Assembly (NCBI RefSeq): GCF_014656055.1
Contig: NZ_BNBR01000001.1
Location: forward strand, 1,693,131 to 1,757,130
Direction of reading: 5' to 3'
DNA: 64,000 nucleotides
From: Streptomyces griseosporeus
Lineage (GTDB): Bacteria > Actinomycetota > Actinomycetes > Streptomycetales > Streptomycetaceae
In this document: piece after piece, positions 17,174-27,008 of the stretch
Layout of the letters: each line of letters opens with the position of its first letter
How positions within the stretch are numbered: position 1 is the stretch's first letter
Program-made: the position numbers and the translations under genes
The notes under the pieces: model-generated
Databases searched by the model: none
Seen by the model: only the letters and a program-made list of their open reading frames with translations
What the model was told of the DNA's origin: nothing

Positions 17174-17914
17174 ATGTCCCCGAACCCGGTCCTCCTGGTC
17201 ATCGCCCACGGCAGCCGCGATCCGCGGCATGCCGCGACCGTGCACGCCCTGGTGGAGCGGGTGCGGGCGCTGCGGCCGGGGCTGCGGGTGGAGACCGGGT
17301 TCCTGGACTTCAACATCCCGTCCGTGCACGGGGTGCTGGAGTCCCTGGCGGCACAGGGCGTGCGGGACGTCGTCGCCCTGCCGCTGCTGCTGACGCGCGC
17401 CTTCCACGCCAAGGCGGACATCCCGGCGGTGCTGCGGGACGCGCCGCCGCGGCTGCGGATCCGGCAGGCCGAGGTGCTCGGCCCGTCCCCGCTGCTGCTG
17501 TCCGCGCTGGACCGGCGCCTGTACGAGGCGGGGCTGTCCCCCGCCGACAAGTCCTCGACCGGGGTCGTGCTGGCCTCGGCGGGGTCCTCCGACCCGGAGG
17601 CGATCGCAGTGATCGCTGATATCGCGCGGGAGTGGCGGCACACCGGTTGGTGCGCCGTGCGGCCTGCGTTCGCCTCCGCATCCCTTCCCCGCACCGAGGA
17701 CGCGGTACGCCGGCTGCGCGCCCTCGGCTGCGCGCGCGTCGCCGTCGCCCCGTACGTGCTGGCCCCCGGCTTCCTGCCGGACCGCATCGCCCGGGGCGCG
17801 GCGGACGCGGACGTCCTCGCGGACGTCCTCGGCCCGGCGCCGGAGGTGGCGCGGCTGCTGCTGGAACGGTACGACGGGGCGCGGGTGCCGCTGGTCGCGG
17901 CGGTGGGGGCCTGA
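17174..17914 (+). CDS. Sirohydrochlorin chelatase (CbiX/SirB family)
   Basis: The 246-aa protein has two similar halves. The first begins LLVIAHGSRDPRHAATV, with metal-binding/catalytic His in AHGSRDP, and LPLLLTRAFHAKADIP. The second half has VLASAGSSDPEA and VAPYVLAPGFLPDRI. The CbiX/SirB family inserts Fe (or Co) into sirohydrochlorin. Next to a siroheme sulfite reductase, ferrochelation for siroheme is the likely role. It begins five bases after the permease stop and ends the sulfur operon. Confidence 0.88.
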   Translation: MSPNPVLLVIAHGSRDPRHAATVHALVERVRALRPGLRVETGFLDFNIPSVHGVLESLAAQGVRDVVALPLLLTRAFHAKADIPAVLRDAPPRLRIRQAEVLGPSPLLLSALDRRLYEAGLSPADKSSTGVVLASAGSSDPEAIAVIADIAREWRHTGWCAVRPAFASASLPRTEDAVRRLRALGCARVAVAPYVLAPGFLPDRIARGAADADVLADVLGPAPEVARLLLERYDGARVPLVAAVGA

Positions 17915-17931
17915 CCGTCCCCGGCGGACGG
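17915..17931. terminator. Hairpin between convergent genes
   Basis: CCGTCC (17915-17920) pairs with GGACGG (17926-17931) around a 5-base loop, filling most of the 19-base gap between the convergent chelatase and ArsR genes. It probably works in both directions. Confidence 0.55.
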
Positions 17932-17933
17932 CA

Positions 17934-18917
17934 TCAACGGCACAGTCCGTCGCCGAGTGCCGTGCGGGCGTAGCGGACGATGCGGCCGCTGCGGGTGCGG
18001 GTGAGCAGGCCCGCGTCGTAGAGGACCGCCAGGTGCTGGCTGACGGCGCCCGGGGTGACGTCGAGGCGGTGGGCCAGTTCGGTGGTGGAGGCCGGCTCGG
18101 CCAGCAGGAGCAGCAGGCGGGCGCGGGGGCGGCCGAGGAGGCGGACGAGGGCCTCGCCGGTGACCGGGGGCGGCTCCTCGGAGAGGGTGGCCCGGCCGCG
18201 CGCCGGATACATCATGACCGGGGGCCGGCTGGGGTCGATCAGCGGCTGGGCGCCGCGGGCGAACAGCGTCGGCAGCAACACCATGCCGCGTCCCTCGATG
18301 CTGACACCGGTCCAGGGCGCGGGCACGTTGAAGTCCCGGGTGGACAGCCGCAGTCGGCCGTCGGTCCAGCTGAGCCGGTGGTCGAGCCCGGCGAACAGTG
18401 CCACGGCGCCCTGCTCGGCCAGGGTCCGGCCGCGGTGGGCGAGGTCGGCCTCCAGGATGGTCCGCACCCTGGGCCACCAGTCGGCGGCCAGGCAGGTGTG
18501 CCAGTAGGCGTCCAGGGCGCGGACGATCCGGTCCAGGAAGGCGGCCGGGTCGGCGAGTCCGCGGGCGACGACCGGGGGCAGCGACTGCGGGGTGCGGTAG
18601 GTGGCGCGGAAGTCGGCGTCGACGACGTCCGGCGGGGTGGCGGCGAGCCGGTCGAGTTCCTCGGCGAAGCCCGGGCGGGCGCGTTGGGGGCGCGGGGTGA
18701 GGAAGTCCGGCACCCACAGCCAGGGCGCGACGAGCGCGGTGAGCAGGTCGCGGTCCAGGCCGTCGAGGTGCGGGCGGATCCGGCGCAGCCAGGGCCGGTG
18801 GTGCGGGTAGCGGGCCGGGTCGTGCAGGCAGCGCAGCGAGAACACCGCCTCCTGGAGCGGGGAGTAGGCGAAGGAGGTGGTGGCGAGGTCACCGATGGCG
18901 AACCGGAACTCGATCAT
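17934..18917 (-). CDS. ArsR-type helix-turn-helix regulator with DUF5937-like N-terminus
   Basis: The 327-aa protein has a large N-terminal domain (IEFRFAIGDLATTSFAYSPL, LRCLHDPARYPHH) of the DUF5937 type. A C-terminal winged helix (LLLLLAEPASTTELAHRLDV, GAVSQHLAVLYDAGLLTR) is characteristic of ArsR regulators. The ATG at 18917 was chosen over a longer frame because homologues begin MIEFRF. It is divergent from the MFS exporter gene at 18974 with only 56 bases between, so it probably represses that exporter. Confidence 0.87.
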   Translation of the reverse strand: MIEFRFAIGDLATTSFAYSPLQEAVFSLRCLHDPARYPHHRPWLRRIRPHLDGLDRDLLTALVAPWLWVPDFLTPRPQRARPGFAEELDRLAATPPDVVDADFRATYRTPQSLPPVVARGLADPAAFLDRIVRALDAYWHTCLAADWWPRVRTILEADLAHRGRTLAEQGAVALFAGLDHRLSWTDGRLRLSTRDFNVPAPWTGVSIEGRGMVLLPTLFARGAQPLIDPSRPPVMMYPARGRATLSEEPPPVTGEALVRLLGRPRARLLLLLAEPASTTELAHRLDVTPGAVSQHLAVLYDAGLLTRTRSGRIVRYARTALGDGLCR

Positions 18918-18973
18918 TGAGCGCCACGCTAAATCATTGTCGGCGCCATGGGGAGGCCGGGTTGGCTTGTCGC

Positions 18974-20293
18974 ATGACCACGACACCCGTGTCCCCCGCC
19001 CCCGGCCAGAGCGGCCCCGACACCCCCCGCCCCGACACCCCGCGCCGCGCCACCCGCGCGGCCGGACTGCTTCCCGCCGATCCGGCACTGCGGCTGGCGA
19101 GCGTCCTGACGCTCGTCAACGCCCTGGGCAACGGTCTCTACTTCCCGCTGGGCGTCCTGTACTTCACGCGCGTCGTCGGACTGGACGCGACCGCGGTCGG
19201 CATCGGCCTGACCGTCGCGGGCCTGACGGGCGTGGCGGCCGGGGTGCCGGCCGGGCGGGCGGCGGACCGGTGGGGCGCGCGGCGGGTGGGGGCGCTGCTG
19301 TGGGGCGGCACCGGGGTGGCCACGGCGGCGTACGCGCTGGTGGACTCCTACGCCGGTTTCCTGCTCGCCGTGGTGTGCGCGACGGGGCTGCAGATGGCGA
19401 GCCGGGGTGTGCAGGGCGCGCTGTACGCCGATGTGCTGCCGGCGGCGACGCGGGTGGAGGCGCGGGCGTACCTGCGGATGGTGGTGAACGTCGGCATGGG
19501 CATCGGCGGCGTGTTCGGCGCGGTCGCGCTGCAGATCGACACCGAGTCGGCGTACGTGACGGTGATCATGGTGAACGCGGTGTCGTTCGCGGGTCCGGCA
19601 CTGCTGCTGCCGCGGCTGCCGCTGGCACCGCACGTGGCCGAGCGGGCGCCGCTGGACGCGGACGCGCCTGCGGCGGAGCGCTGGCGGGCGGTGCGGGACC
19701 TGCCGTTCCTCGCGGTGACCGTCCTCAACGCCGTGCTGGTCGTGCAGTACTCGCTGTCCGAGGTGGGGCTGCCGCTGTGGATCGTGGAGCGCACGGACGC
19801 GCCGCGCTGGACGGCGGCCCTGCTGATGATCGTCAACTGTGTGCTGGTGGCGCTGCTGCAGGTGCGGGTGGCCCGCCGCGCCTCGCAAGTCCCCTCCGCG
19901 GTACGGGCGATGGGTTGGGCGGGGCTGCTGCTCGCGGCGTCCTGCGCGGTGTACGCGCTGTCGGCCGGCCTGTCCCCGGTGTGGGCGGTGGTGGCGCTGA
20001 CCGTCGGCGCGGTGGTGCAGGTCTTCGCCGAGGTGCTGTCGGCGGCCGGCGGCTGGACGCTCGGCTACGAACTGGCCGACGCCCGCGCCCACGGCGTCTA
20101 CCAGGGCGTCTTCGGGGCGGGCATGTCGGCGGGCATGATGTCCGGCCCGGCCCTGGTGACCGTCACCGCGATCGCCCACGGCTCGGTGGGCTGGGCGGCA
20201 TTGGGCGTGCTGTTCGCGGTGGCGGGCCTGGCGGTGGCCCCGGCGGTGCGGTGGGCCCGCCGGGACGGGGCGTGGCGGGGCGAGCCGGCCTGA
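18974..20293 (+). CDS. MFS transporter
   Basis: A 439-aa major facilitator protein with about 12 hydrophobic segments. The cytoplasmic loop-2 motif is seen as VPAGRAADRWGARRVGAL. A hydrophilic central loop (LAPHVAERAPLDADAPAAER) separates the two six-helix halves. The substrate is unknown; the adjacent divergent ArsR gene suggests inducible export of a drug or metabolite. It converges with the DsbA-like gene after 10 bases. Confidence 0.88.
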   Translation: MTTTPVSPAPGQSGPDTPRPDTPRRATRAAGLLPADPALRLASVLTLVNALGNGLYFPLGVLYFTRVVGLDATAVGIGLTVAGLTGVAAGVPAGRAADRWGARRVGALLWGGTGVATAAYALVDSYAGFLLAVVCATGLQMASRGVQGALYADVLPAATRVEARAYLRMVVNVGMGIGGVFGAVALQIDTESAYVTVIMVNAVSFAGPALLLPRLPLAPHVAERAPLDADAPAAERWRAVRDLPFLAVTVLNAVLVVQYSLSEVGLPLWIVERTDAPRWTAALLMIVNCVLVALLQVRVARRASQVPSAVRAMGWAGLLLAASCAVYALSAGLSPVWAVVALTVGAVVQVFAEVLSAAGGWTLGYELADARAHGVYQGVFGAGMSAGMMSGPALVTVTAIAHGSVGWAALGVLFAVAGLAVAPAVRWARRDGAWRGEPA

Positions 20294-20303
20294 TCCCGGC
20301 CCG

Positions 20304-20927
20304 TCAGGCGAACGACAGTCCTCCGGTCCGGGTCCGCTTCACCTCGAAGACGTCCGGGTCGGCCGCCAGTACCCGGAAGCCGTCGAAGAGGCGGGCGGCG
20401 CGCTCGCCGCGTGGGACGGCCCGCAGCACCGGCCCGAACCAGACCGTGCCGTCGACGTGGAGGGTCGGCGTGCCGACGTAGCCGCCGGATTCCGGCTCGG
20501 CGCCGGCCTCGTGGCTGCGGCGCACGGCGTCGTCGTACGCCGGGTCGTGCGCGGCGGCGGCCAGCTCGGCGGGGAGGCCGAGTTCGGCGAGGGACTCGGC
20601 GACCACGGTGTCGTAGTCCTCCTGCCGCTGCTCGTGGATGCGGGTGCCGAACGCCGTGTACAGGTCGCGCAGCACCTTCTCCCCGTGGCGTTCGGCGGCG
20701 GCCACGGCGACCCGGACCGGGCCGATCGACTTGTCGACCAGCTCGCGGTACCAGTCGGGCAGGTCGTTGCCGGTGTTGTGCAGGTAGAGGCTCATCGCCC
20801 GGAAGCGCAGGTCGAGCGGTCGCTGCCGTTCGACCTCCAGCAGCCAGCGGGAAGTGATCCAGGCGAAGGGGCAGGCGGGGTCGAAGTAGAGGTCCACGCG
20901 GGTGGGCGAGGTGGTCGGCGTCGTCAT
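20304..20927 (-). CDS. DsbA-family protein, Rv2466c-like
   Basis: The 207-aa thioredoxin-fold protein begins with [18 protein letters not shown], then [12 protein letters not shown], and ends with [20 protein letters not shown], the cis-proline region of DsbA folds. It matches the mycothiol-dependent nitroreductase Rv2466c family. Rv2466c has CPWC as I recall it; here the motif is CPFA, so the resolving cysteine is missing and a monothiol mechanism would be needed. The start at 20927 (MTTPTT) is preferred over one 17 codons upstream. Confidence 0.85.
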   Translation of the reverse strand: MTTPTTSPTRVDLYFDPACPFAWITSRWLLEVERQRPLDLRFRAMSLYLHNTGNDLPDWYRELVDKSIGPVRVAVAAAERHGEKVLRDLYTAFGTRIHEQRQEDYDTVVAESLAELGLPAELAAAAHDPAYDDAVRRSHEAGAEPESGGYVGTPTLHVDGTVWFGPVLRAVPRGERAARLFDGFRVLAADPDVFEVKRTRTGGLSFA

Positions 20928-20982
20928 ACCGCCGACGTTAGGCGGTGATTGGGGCGGTGTCCCGGTCCACTGATGCACCTTT

Positions 20983-21579
20983 TCATTGGTCCATTCGGGC
21001 CGGCTGCCGGGGGTCGCGTCCGCTGGCCGCGAGCGCCCGGGCGAAGGCGGGGGCGTCCTCGGGGACGGGGACCGGGTCGGCGAAGCCGTCGTAGCGGCGG
21101 TAGATCTCGGCGTGCCGCTCGACGACGCCGAGGAGGAACCGGGCGGCGTCCTCGGAGACGCGGAACTCCTGGCCGGTTGCGGTGGCCACGTCCCAGCCGT
21201 GCACCGCCAGCTCCTTGACGATCAGCGCGGCGATCTCGGCGGCGGGCAGCGCCATGGAGCCGAGGTCGATCTCGCCCTCCCACACGGCCGGATCGCGCCA
21301 GGCGTCGAGCGCGCGCTCCAGTTGGCCGGCGTAGGCCTCGGCCCAGTCGGGGTCGGCGGTGAAGTCGCGGGCCGTCAGCTCCTCGGGCAGCGGGATACGG
21401 CGGGCGCGGTGCTCCAGGCCGTGGGAGGTGTACAGGACCCAGTGGTTGACCAGGGTGCGCACGTCCCAGCCGGCGCAGTGGGTCGGCTCGTCCAGCCGGC
21501 CGGCCGGGACACCGCGCGCGACGCGGGCCGCCTCGGCGGCGCACTCGGTCAGGAGGGGGAAGGTCGTGTCGTACGTCAT
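20983..21579 (-). CDS. TIGR03086-type protein (DinB/maleylpyruvate isomerase fold)
   Basis: A 198-aa protein with [19 protein letters not shown] near the N-terminus, which carries the first metal-ligand His of the mycothiol-dependent maleylpyruvate isomerase fold, and [18 protein letters not shown], the typical second metal-binding helix. The family is large in actinomycetes and mostly uncharacterised; members are thought to be thiol-dependent enzymes. It lies upstream of the DsbA-like gene on the same strand with a 55-base gap, so both might serve mycothiol redox chemistry. Confidence 0.82.
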   Translation of the reverse strand: MTYDTTFPLLTECAAEAARVARGVPAGRLDEPTHCAGWDVRTLVNHWVLYTSHGLEHRARRIPLPEELTARDFTADPDWAEAYAGQLERALDAWRDPAVWEGEIDLGSMALPAAEIAALIVKELAVHGWDVATATGQEFRVSEDAARFLLGVVERHAEIYRRYDGFADPVPVPEDAPAFARALAASGRDPRQPARMDQ

Positions 21580-21641
21580 GCCCCCACGCTAGGCAGCGGC
21601 GGCCGCGGGTTCTTGAACAAACGCGACGGCGGCGGCCGGGC

Positions 21642-22190
21642 TCACTCCTCGGTCAACTCCACCAGTTTCCGTACGGTGTTCCAGTTCCGGCTGGTCGCGA
21701 TCAGGCCCTTGGTGACGCGGGGCCGGGAGAGCACCTCGGCGAGCTTGGAGCGGCCGAGGCCGTCGGGGACGTACAGGTACAGCGCGCGGTCGCCGAGGCG
21801 GAACTCCTCGGGCCGGAAGGCCACCTGGTCGATCTCCGTGAACCGCTCGGGGGTGACGGGCGCGGAGAAGTAGGTGACGTGGAGCTGCTTGGGCTCCAGC
21901 GTGTCGGCCGGGAACGGGCAGGCGTCGGCGACCGCCGCGAGGTAGGCGTGGTCGCGCACGAGCACGTCGACGGCGAAGCCGAACCGCTTCTCGATCGCCC
22001 GGGCCAGCCCGGCGGCGAGGGACTCCTCGTCACCCCGCTCGGCCCCGAAGGCGGCCTGCCCGCTCTGGAGGTAGGTGCGGACGCGCGTGTGGCCCAGCCC
22101 TTCCAGCAGGGCACGCAGGTCGGCCATCGGGACCTTGCGGCTGCCGCCCACGTTGATCCCGCGCAGCAGGGCGGCGTACATCGTCGTCAT
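21642..22190 (-). CDS. DUF1697 domain-containing protein
   Basis: The 182-aa sequence starts MTTMYAALLRGINVGGSRKV, a hallmark of DUF1697, with LRALLEGLGHTRVRTYLQSG and a C-terminal TSRNWNTVRKLVELTEE. This is nearly the whole domain at normal length. The function is unknown. It stands alone on the minus strand, divergent from the MMPL gene. Confidence 0.9.
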   Translation of the reverse strand: MTTMYAALLRGINVGGSRKVPMADLRALLEGLGHTRVRTYLQSGQAAFGAERGDEESLAAGLARAIEKRFGFAVDVLVRDHAYLAAVADACPFPADTLEPKQLHVTYFSAPVTPERFTEIDQVAFRPEEFRLGDRALYLYVPDGLGRSKLAEVLSRPRVTKGLIATSRNWNTVRKLVELTEE

Positions 22191-22420
22191 GTCCCCACCC
22201 TAGGCGGTCGACCGTCCCCGATCACCGTCCCCGAGGGCCGCCGGTAGGTGTAGGGGGCAGGGTCCTCCTCAGTGCGGAGGGCGCGGGGGGCCGAGCGGAG
22301 GAGCCGGGTCGGCGACAGGTCACCGGGCAGCACGACGAGATGGCTTTATCCGGCCCCTACCGTCGATGTGAAGGGTGGCGGCAGGGGGTCGCCACCGAAG
22401 TCAAGGGGGGCAGGCCCGTC

Positions 22421-24673
22421 ATGGCAAGTTCACAGGCGCGGGTACGGGGACTCGCCGCGCGGGCCGGCGGATGGAGCGCCCGGCACCGGTGGGCGGCGGT
22501 CGGCATCTGGGTGCTGTTCGTCGTCCTGGCGATGGGGCTGGGCTCGGCGGCGGGCCGGGTGGACGTCAAGGACAGCGACCAGCTGAAGGGCGAGACACAC
22601 ACCGCCGCGAAGATCATCGAGGACGCGGGGATCGAGGAGCCGGCCAGTGAGACGGTCCTGATCCAGGCCAAGGGTACGGGGCTCAAGGCCACCGACGGGG
22701 AGTTCCGGCAGGCCGTCGGGGACGTCGTGCGGGCGGTGCGGAAGACCGGCGCGGTCACGGACGTCACCTCGCCGTACGACACCGGAACGGTCTCCAAGGA
22801 CGGGCGCAGCGCGCTGGTGCAGTTCGACATGCGCGGCGCGTCGGACACCGCCGGGGAGCGCGTGCAGCCGGTCCTGGACGCGGTCGCCGGGGTGCAGAAG
22901 GAGCACGCGGGCACGCTGCGGATCGAGGAGATCGGCGGCGCGAGCATGATGAAGACGTTCGACGACGCCTTCGGGGACGACTTCCAGAAGGCCGAGTTCT
23001 CGGCCGTGCCGGTGGCCCTCGGCATCCTGCTGATCGCCTTCGGCGCGCTGGTGGCGGCGCTGCTGCCGGTGCTGCTGGCGATCACCGCGATCATGGCGAC
23101 GATGGGTCTGATGGGCGTCGTCAGCCATGTGATGCCGATGAGCGACACCGCCAACTCCGTGATGCTGCTGGTCGGTATGGCGGTCGGGGTCGACTACTGC
23201 CTGTTCTACCTGCGCCGTGAGCGCGAGGAGCGGGCGGCGGGCCGGGACGCGCGGACGGCGCTGCGGATCGCCGCCGCGACCAGCGGCCGGGCGATCGTGG
23301 TCTCCGGTGTCACGGTGTGCGTGGCGATGGCGGGCATGCTCTTCACCGGTCTCGCCGAGTTCGAGGCGATGGGCCTGGCGTCGCTGATCGTGGTGGCCGT
23401 GGCGATGGTCGGCTCGGTGACGGTGCTGCCCGCGCTGCTGTCCCTGCTGGGCGAGCGGGTCGAGAAGGGCAGGCTGCCGTTCCTGCGCCGGCGGGCGCGC
23501 AGGGCGTCCCCGCAGAGCGGCAGCCGGATCTGGAGCACGGTCCTGCGCGGGGTGCTGGCCCGTCCGGTCGTCTCGGTCGTGGTGGCGGTCGGCGCGCTGG
23601 CGGCGATCGCGGCGCCCGCGCTCGGCATGAAGACCCAGCAGCTCACGCTGGACCAGGAGTTCGGCGACTCGCTGCCGATCGTGCAGACGTACAACCGGGT
23701 CAACGAGGCCTTCCCCGGCGGTTCCGAGCCCGCCGAGGTCGTCGTCCGGGCACGGGACATCGACGATCCGCGGGTGCAGGACGCGCTGGCCGCGTTCAAG
23801 GAGCGCGCGGTCTCCTCGGGCGCCTCGCGCGGCCCGGTCGAGATCAAGACGCACGCCGCGCAGAACGTCGCCTTCGTGTACGTCCCCCTGGTGGGCGGTT
23901 CCGACCAGGACAAGGCCGGCGCGAGCCTGGAGAAGCTGCGGGACGAGGTGCGTCCCGCCACGCTGGGCCGGGTGGAGGGCGTGCAGGCGCCGATCACCGG
24001 GCAGGTCGCCGGGTCGCACGACTTCAACGACCAGCTCGCCGGTTCCGTCGTCCCGGTCTTCGCGTTCGTCGTGGTGTTCGCGTTCCTGCTGATGCTGCTG
24101 TCGTTCCGGTCGCTGACCGTCGCGATCACGTCGATCCTGCTGAACCTGCTGTCGGTGGGCGCCGCGTACGGCATCCTCGTCGCCGTCTTCCAGCACGGCT
24201 GGGGTGCCTCGCTGGTCGGGGCGGAGGGTGTCGGCGCGATCGTCAGCTGGCTGCCGCTGTTCCTGTTCGTGATCCTGTTCGGCCTGTCGATGGACTACCA
24301 CGTGTTCGTGGTGTCCCGGGTGCGCGAGGCGCGGCTGCGGGGCCGTACGACCAAGGACGCGATCGCGCACGGCGTGGTCACCACGGCGGGGGTGGTCACC
24401 AGTGCCGCCGTCATCATGGTCGCCGTCTTCGCGATCTTCGGGACGCTGTCCATGCAGTCGATGAAGCAGATGGGCGTGGGCCTGGCCGCGGCCGTGCTCA
24501 TCGACGCGACGGTCATCCGCGGTGTGCTCCTGCCGGCGGTGATGGCGCTGCTCGGTGAGCGCAACTGGTACCTGCCGAAGTGGCTGCACCGGCTGCCGGA
24601 CCTGACCCACGACGAGGCACCGGAGGCGATCGAGGCGCAGGAGGTGAGCGGGGGCGAGCCCGTCCGGGTCTGA
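22421..24673 (+). CDS. MMPL/RND-family transporter
   Basis: A 750-aa membrane protein with two MMPL halves. Each has one N-terminal helix, a large extracytoplasmic domain and a five-helix bundle. Motifs include MLLVGMAVGVDYCLFYLRRE and FGLSMDYHVFVVSRVREARL, the conserved GxDY/MDYH segments of RND pumps thought to carry protons. Such proteins export lipids or drugs in actinomycetes. The ATG at 22421 is preceded by AAGGGGG. A strong terminator follows at 24688. Confidence 0.93.
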   Translation: MASSQARVRGLAARAGGWSARHRWAAVGIWVLFVVLAMGLGSAAGRVDVKDSDQLKGETHTAAKIIEDAGIEEPASETVLIQAKGTGLKATDGEFRQAVGDVVRAVRKTGAVTDVTSPYDTGTVSKDGRSALVQFDMRGASDTAGERVQPVLDAVAGVQKEHAGTLRIEEIGGASMMKTFDDAFGDDFQKAEFSAVPVALGILLIAFGALVAALLPVLLAITAIMATMGLMGVVSHVMPMSDTANSVMLLVGMAVGVDYCLFYLRREREERAAGRDARTALRIAAATSGRAIVVSGVTVCVAMAGMLFTGLAEFEAMGLASLIVVAVAMVGSVTVLPALLSLLGERVEKGRLPFLRRRARRASPQSGSRIWSTVLRGVLARPVVSVVVAVGALAAIAAPALGMKTQQLTLDQEFGDSLPIVQTYNRVNEAFPGGSEPAEVVVRARDIDDPRVQDALAAFKERAVSSGASRGPVEIKTHAAQNVAFVYVPLVGGSDQDKAGASLEKLRDEVRPATLGRVEGVQAPITGQVAGSHDFNDQLAGSVVPVFAFVVVFAFLLMLLSFRSLTVAITSILLNLLSVGAAYGILVAVFQHGWGASLVGAEGVGAIVSWLPLFLFVILFGLSMDYHVFVVSRVREARLRGRTTKDAIAHGVVTTAGVVTSAAVIMVAVFAIFGTLSMQSMKQMGVGLAAAVLIDATVIRGVLLPAVMALLGERNWYLPKWLHRLPDLTHDEAPEAIEAQEVSGGEPVRV

Positions 24674-24687
24674 ACCCGCGTCCGTTG

Positions 24688-24726
24688 CGGGGCCCGTCCG
24701 GCTCCTTCGGGAACCGGCGGGCCCCG
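24688..24726. terminator. Hairpin terminator after MMPL gene
   Basis: CGGGGCCCG (24688-24696) pairs with CGGGCCCCG (24718-24726), and an inner CCGG/CCGG stem extends it. It starts 15 bases after the stop and should terminate transcription. Confidence 0.75.
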
Positions 24727-24791
24727 TGGCACGTCCTCATGGCCGACCGGCGCACCACCTGACCATCTGTCACCTCGGGGGGGGACAGCAC

Positions 24792-25772
24792 ATGGACGGC
24801 ACCATGGACCGGCGCGCGCTGCTGCGCGGTGTGCTCGCGGGCGCGGTCGCGGCACCGGCCGCGGGACTGCTGACGGCGGGCACCGCCGAGGCGGCGCCCG
24901 CGGCGTTCGACGTACTGCTGGGGGACGTCACCTCGGGCACGATCTACCAGTTCGCCCGGACCAAGCCGTTCACCCGGGCGAACGTGAAGTGGTCGTTCAA
25001 GCCCTCCGGCGGGCATCCGATGGAGCACCGGGTCCGCGACACGTCCGCGGACGGCCGGATCCTGCTGGTCGCGACCGGCACCCGGGACAGCGGGGTGGCG
25101 AGCATCCGCCGCCGCAGCGACAACAAGCTGCTGTGGTCGGCGTCGCTCGGCACCTATCTGCACTCCGTCGAACGGGCGCCCGGCACCGGTGTCGTGGTGG
25201 TGGCGGGCCGCAGCAGGGGCCCGGCGCCGGGCGGTGACGGCGGCGCCACCAAGGGCGGCAGGATCTATGTGTACCGGCCCACCGACCGCTCCAGCCGGTC
25301 CCTGGTCAAGGCCCAGCAGTTCGACTTCCACCAGGCGCACGGGCTGCTGTGGGACCCGCAGCTGGAGCGCATGTGGATCATCGGCGGGAGTGTCCTCCAG
25401 GCGTACCGGATCGTGACGACGGCGAGTTCGGCCAAGCTCGTCGCCGATCCCGGGCGCCGGGTCAAGGTGACCCGCGGCCACGACCTCCAGCCCGACTACA
25501 CCAGCCCGGGCCGCCTGCTGTTCACCGACACCAACGGCGTGTACGGCTACGACAAGACCACCAAGAAGGTCACCCTGCTCTACGGCCGCCACCATGTGAA
25601 GTCCTTCGTGCGGCACGCCTCCGGCGAGGAGATGTGGACCGGCGCCGCCGACGGGGGCAGCGCCTTCGGCACCAAGTGGGTCCACTTCAACCGGGCGGGG
25701 GCCCGCGCCCTGGAGACGGGCGGCGGCCCCGTCGTGTACAAGGCGCGGATCCTCGACCCCGCGTACCTGTAG
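24792..25772 (+). CDS. Tat-exported beta-propeller-like protein of unknown function
   Basis: The 326-aa product has a twin-arginine signal (MDRRALLRGVLAGAVAAPA, then AGTAEAAPA). The mature part shows repeating strand-rich units: FDVLLGDVTSGTIYQFAR, GRILLVATGTRDSGVASI, HGLLWDPQLERMWIIGGSVL and LLFTDTNGVYGYD. These read like propeller blades, and from memory it resembles the DUF6528 family. The first ATG (24792) has a GGGGGGGGA tract upstream; a second ATG lies at 24804. The role is unknown. Confidence 0.8.
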   Translation: MDGTMDRRALLRGVLAGAVAAPAAGLLTAGTAEAAPAAFDVLLGDVTSGTIYQFARTKPFTRANVKWSFKPSGGHPMEHRVRDTSADGRILLVATGTRDSGVASIRRRSDNKLLWSASLGTYLHSVERAPGTGVVVVAGRSRGPAPGGDGGATKGGRIYVYRPTDRSSRSLVKAQQFDFHQAHGLLWDPQLERMWIIGGSVLQAYRIVTTASSAKLVADPGRRVKVTRGHDLQPDYTSPGRLLFTDTNGVYGYDKTTKKVTLLYGRHHVKSFVRHASGEEMWTGAADGGSAFGTKWVHFNRAGARALETGGGPVVYKARILDPAYL

Positions 25773-25778
25773 GCGGGG

Positions 25779-26975
25779 TCAGCCGGCGGGCAGTTCGGCC
25801 TCGATGAGGTCGGCCGCCCGCCGGGTGCCGCCCTCCTCCGCCATCTGCGCCTGGATCTCCTTCAGCCGGCGGGCCACCTCCGGGTCGTCGACGAGGGCGA
25901 GGGCCGTCTCGCGCAGCGTCTCGGCGGTCGCCTCGGCCGTCGGCAGGTGCCGGGCGACGCCGAGGCCCTGGAGCACGTCCGCGTTGCCGAACTGGTCCGC
26001 GGCCTGCGGTACGGCGATCATCGGGGTGGCGGTGGCCAGCCCCTCCTGGCTGCCGCCGGCGCCGGCGTGGGTGACGAACAGGTCGGCCTGCTTCAGGACC
26101 GCCAACTGCGGTACCCAGTCGCGCACTTCGACGCTCGCCGGTACGTCGCCCAGTTCGGCGGGGTCGACGTGCTTGCCGATCTGCAGGACGAGGTGCCAGC
26201 CGGGCAGGTCGCCGAAGGCCCGTACGCACTCCCGGTAGAAGGCCGGCTGCCGGGTGAAGGCCGATCCCAGCGAGACCAGGACGACCTTGTCGGCACCGGC
26301 GGGGCGCCGCCAGCCGCCCTCCGCCTCGCGGTCGCCCTGGCAGGCGCCGACGAAGGTGTACACGTCCGGGTCGACCCGGTCGGCGTTCCACTGGAGCGCC
26401 CTGGGGATGAGGACGAGCGAACGGGCGGGGCGGCCGGCGAAGTCGTCGGGGTGCAGATCGATCCCGTTCTCCTGCAGCCAGGCCTGGAAGCGGGCGTAGT
26501 ACGCCTTGCCGCGCTCGGTCTTCTTCGGCTCCTCCCACATCGGGGTGGCCACCTCTTCCTCGTACCCCGCCCAGGCCACCATGTGGGGCGCCAGGGAGAT
26601 CGCGGGGACGCCCCAGCGGTGGGCGAGGACCCGGGCCGGGTAGGAGGCGGTGTCGTGCAGCACGAGGTCGGGCTCGTCGCCCTCGTAGGCCTCGGTCAGC
26701 TGGGGCAGCGCCTGCACGGCGTCGTCCAGGAACGGCTCCACGTTGTCGAGGAGGGTGGTCCCCCAGGCCGACGGGTCGTCGTCGGGGGCGGGCAGGATCG
26801 AGGTCCAGGGCTTCACCTCGGCACCGGTCTCGGCGACCTTGCCGGCGAGGGCGGGCGGGACGGCGTAGGTGACGCGGTGGCCGCGCGCGACGAGCTCGCG
26901 GATCACCTCCAGGCTGGGGTTCACATGGCCGTGGGCGGCGATGGAGAACATGGCGATGTGCGCGCGACGGGTCAT
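25779..26975 (-). CDS. Macrolide glycosyltransferase, OleD/Mgt type
   Basis: The 398-aa GT-B enzyme is very close over its whole length to the Streptomyces macrolide-inactivating UDP-glucosyltransferase OleD as I recall it: [20 protein letters not shown] with catalytic H15, [37 protein letters not shown], and the sugar-nucleotide site [18 protein letters not shown] with QAADQFGNA. It should glucosylate macrolides, and often other phenolics. No macrolide cluster or 23S methyltransferase is adjacent. A perfect 14-bp palindrome lies 20 bases upstream of the start. Confidence 0.92.
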   Translation of the reverse strand: MTRRAHIAMFSIAAHGHVNPSLEVIRELVARGHRVTYAVPPALAGKVAETGAEVKPWTSILPAPDDDPSAWGTTLLDNVEPFLDDAVQALPQLTEAYEGDEPDLVLHDTASYPARVLAHRWGVPAISLAPHMVAWAGYEEEVATPMWEEPKKTERGKAYYARFQAWLQENGIDLHPDDFAGRPARSLVLIPRALQWNADRVDPDVYTFVGACQGDREAEGGWRRPAGADKVVLVSLGSAFTRQPAFYRECVRAFGDLPGWHLVLQIGKHVDPAELGDVPASVEVRDWVPQLAVLKQADLFVTHAGAGGSQEGLATATPMIAVPQAADQFGNADVLQGLGVARHLPTAEATAETLRETALALVDDPEVARRLKEIQAQMAEEGGTRRAADLIEAELPAG

Positions 26976-26994
26976 GCCCCCGACGCTAGACGAG

Positions 26995-27008
26995 ACGAGA
27001 CGTCTCGT
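26995..27008. promoter_or_regulatory. Palindromic operator candidate of the glycosyltransferase gene
   Basis: ACGAGACGTCTCGT is a perfect 14-bp palindrome whose near edge is 20 bases upstream of the minus-strand start at 26975, inside the presumed promoter. It is a typical TetR-family site, suggesting drug-inducible expression. The regulator is not in this neighbourhood. Confidence 0.6.

Noticed and set aside
24580..24762. Short plus-strand ORF after the MMPL gene
   Set aside because: It overlaps the MMPL 3' end and the terminator hairpin and has shadow-type composition.
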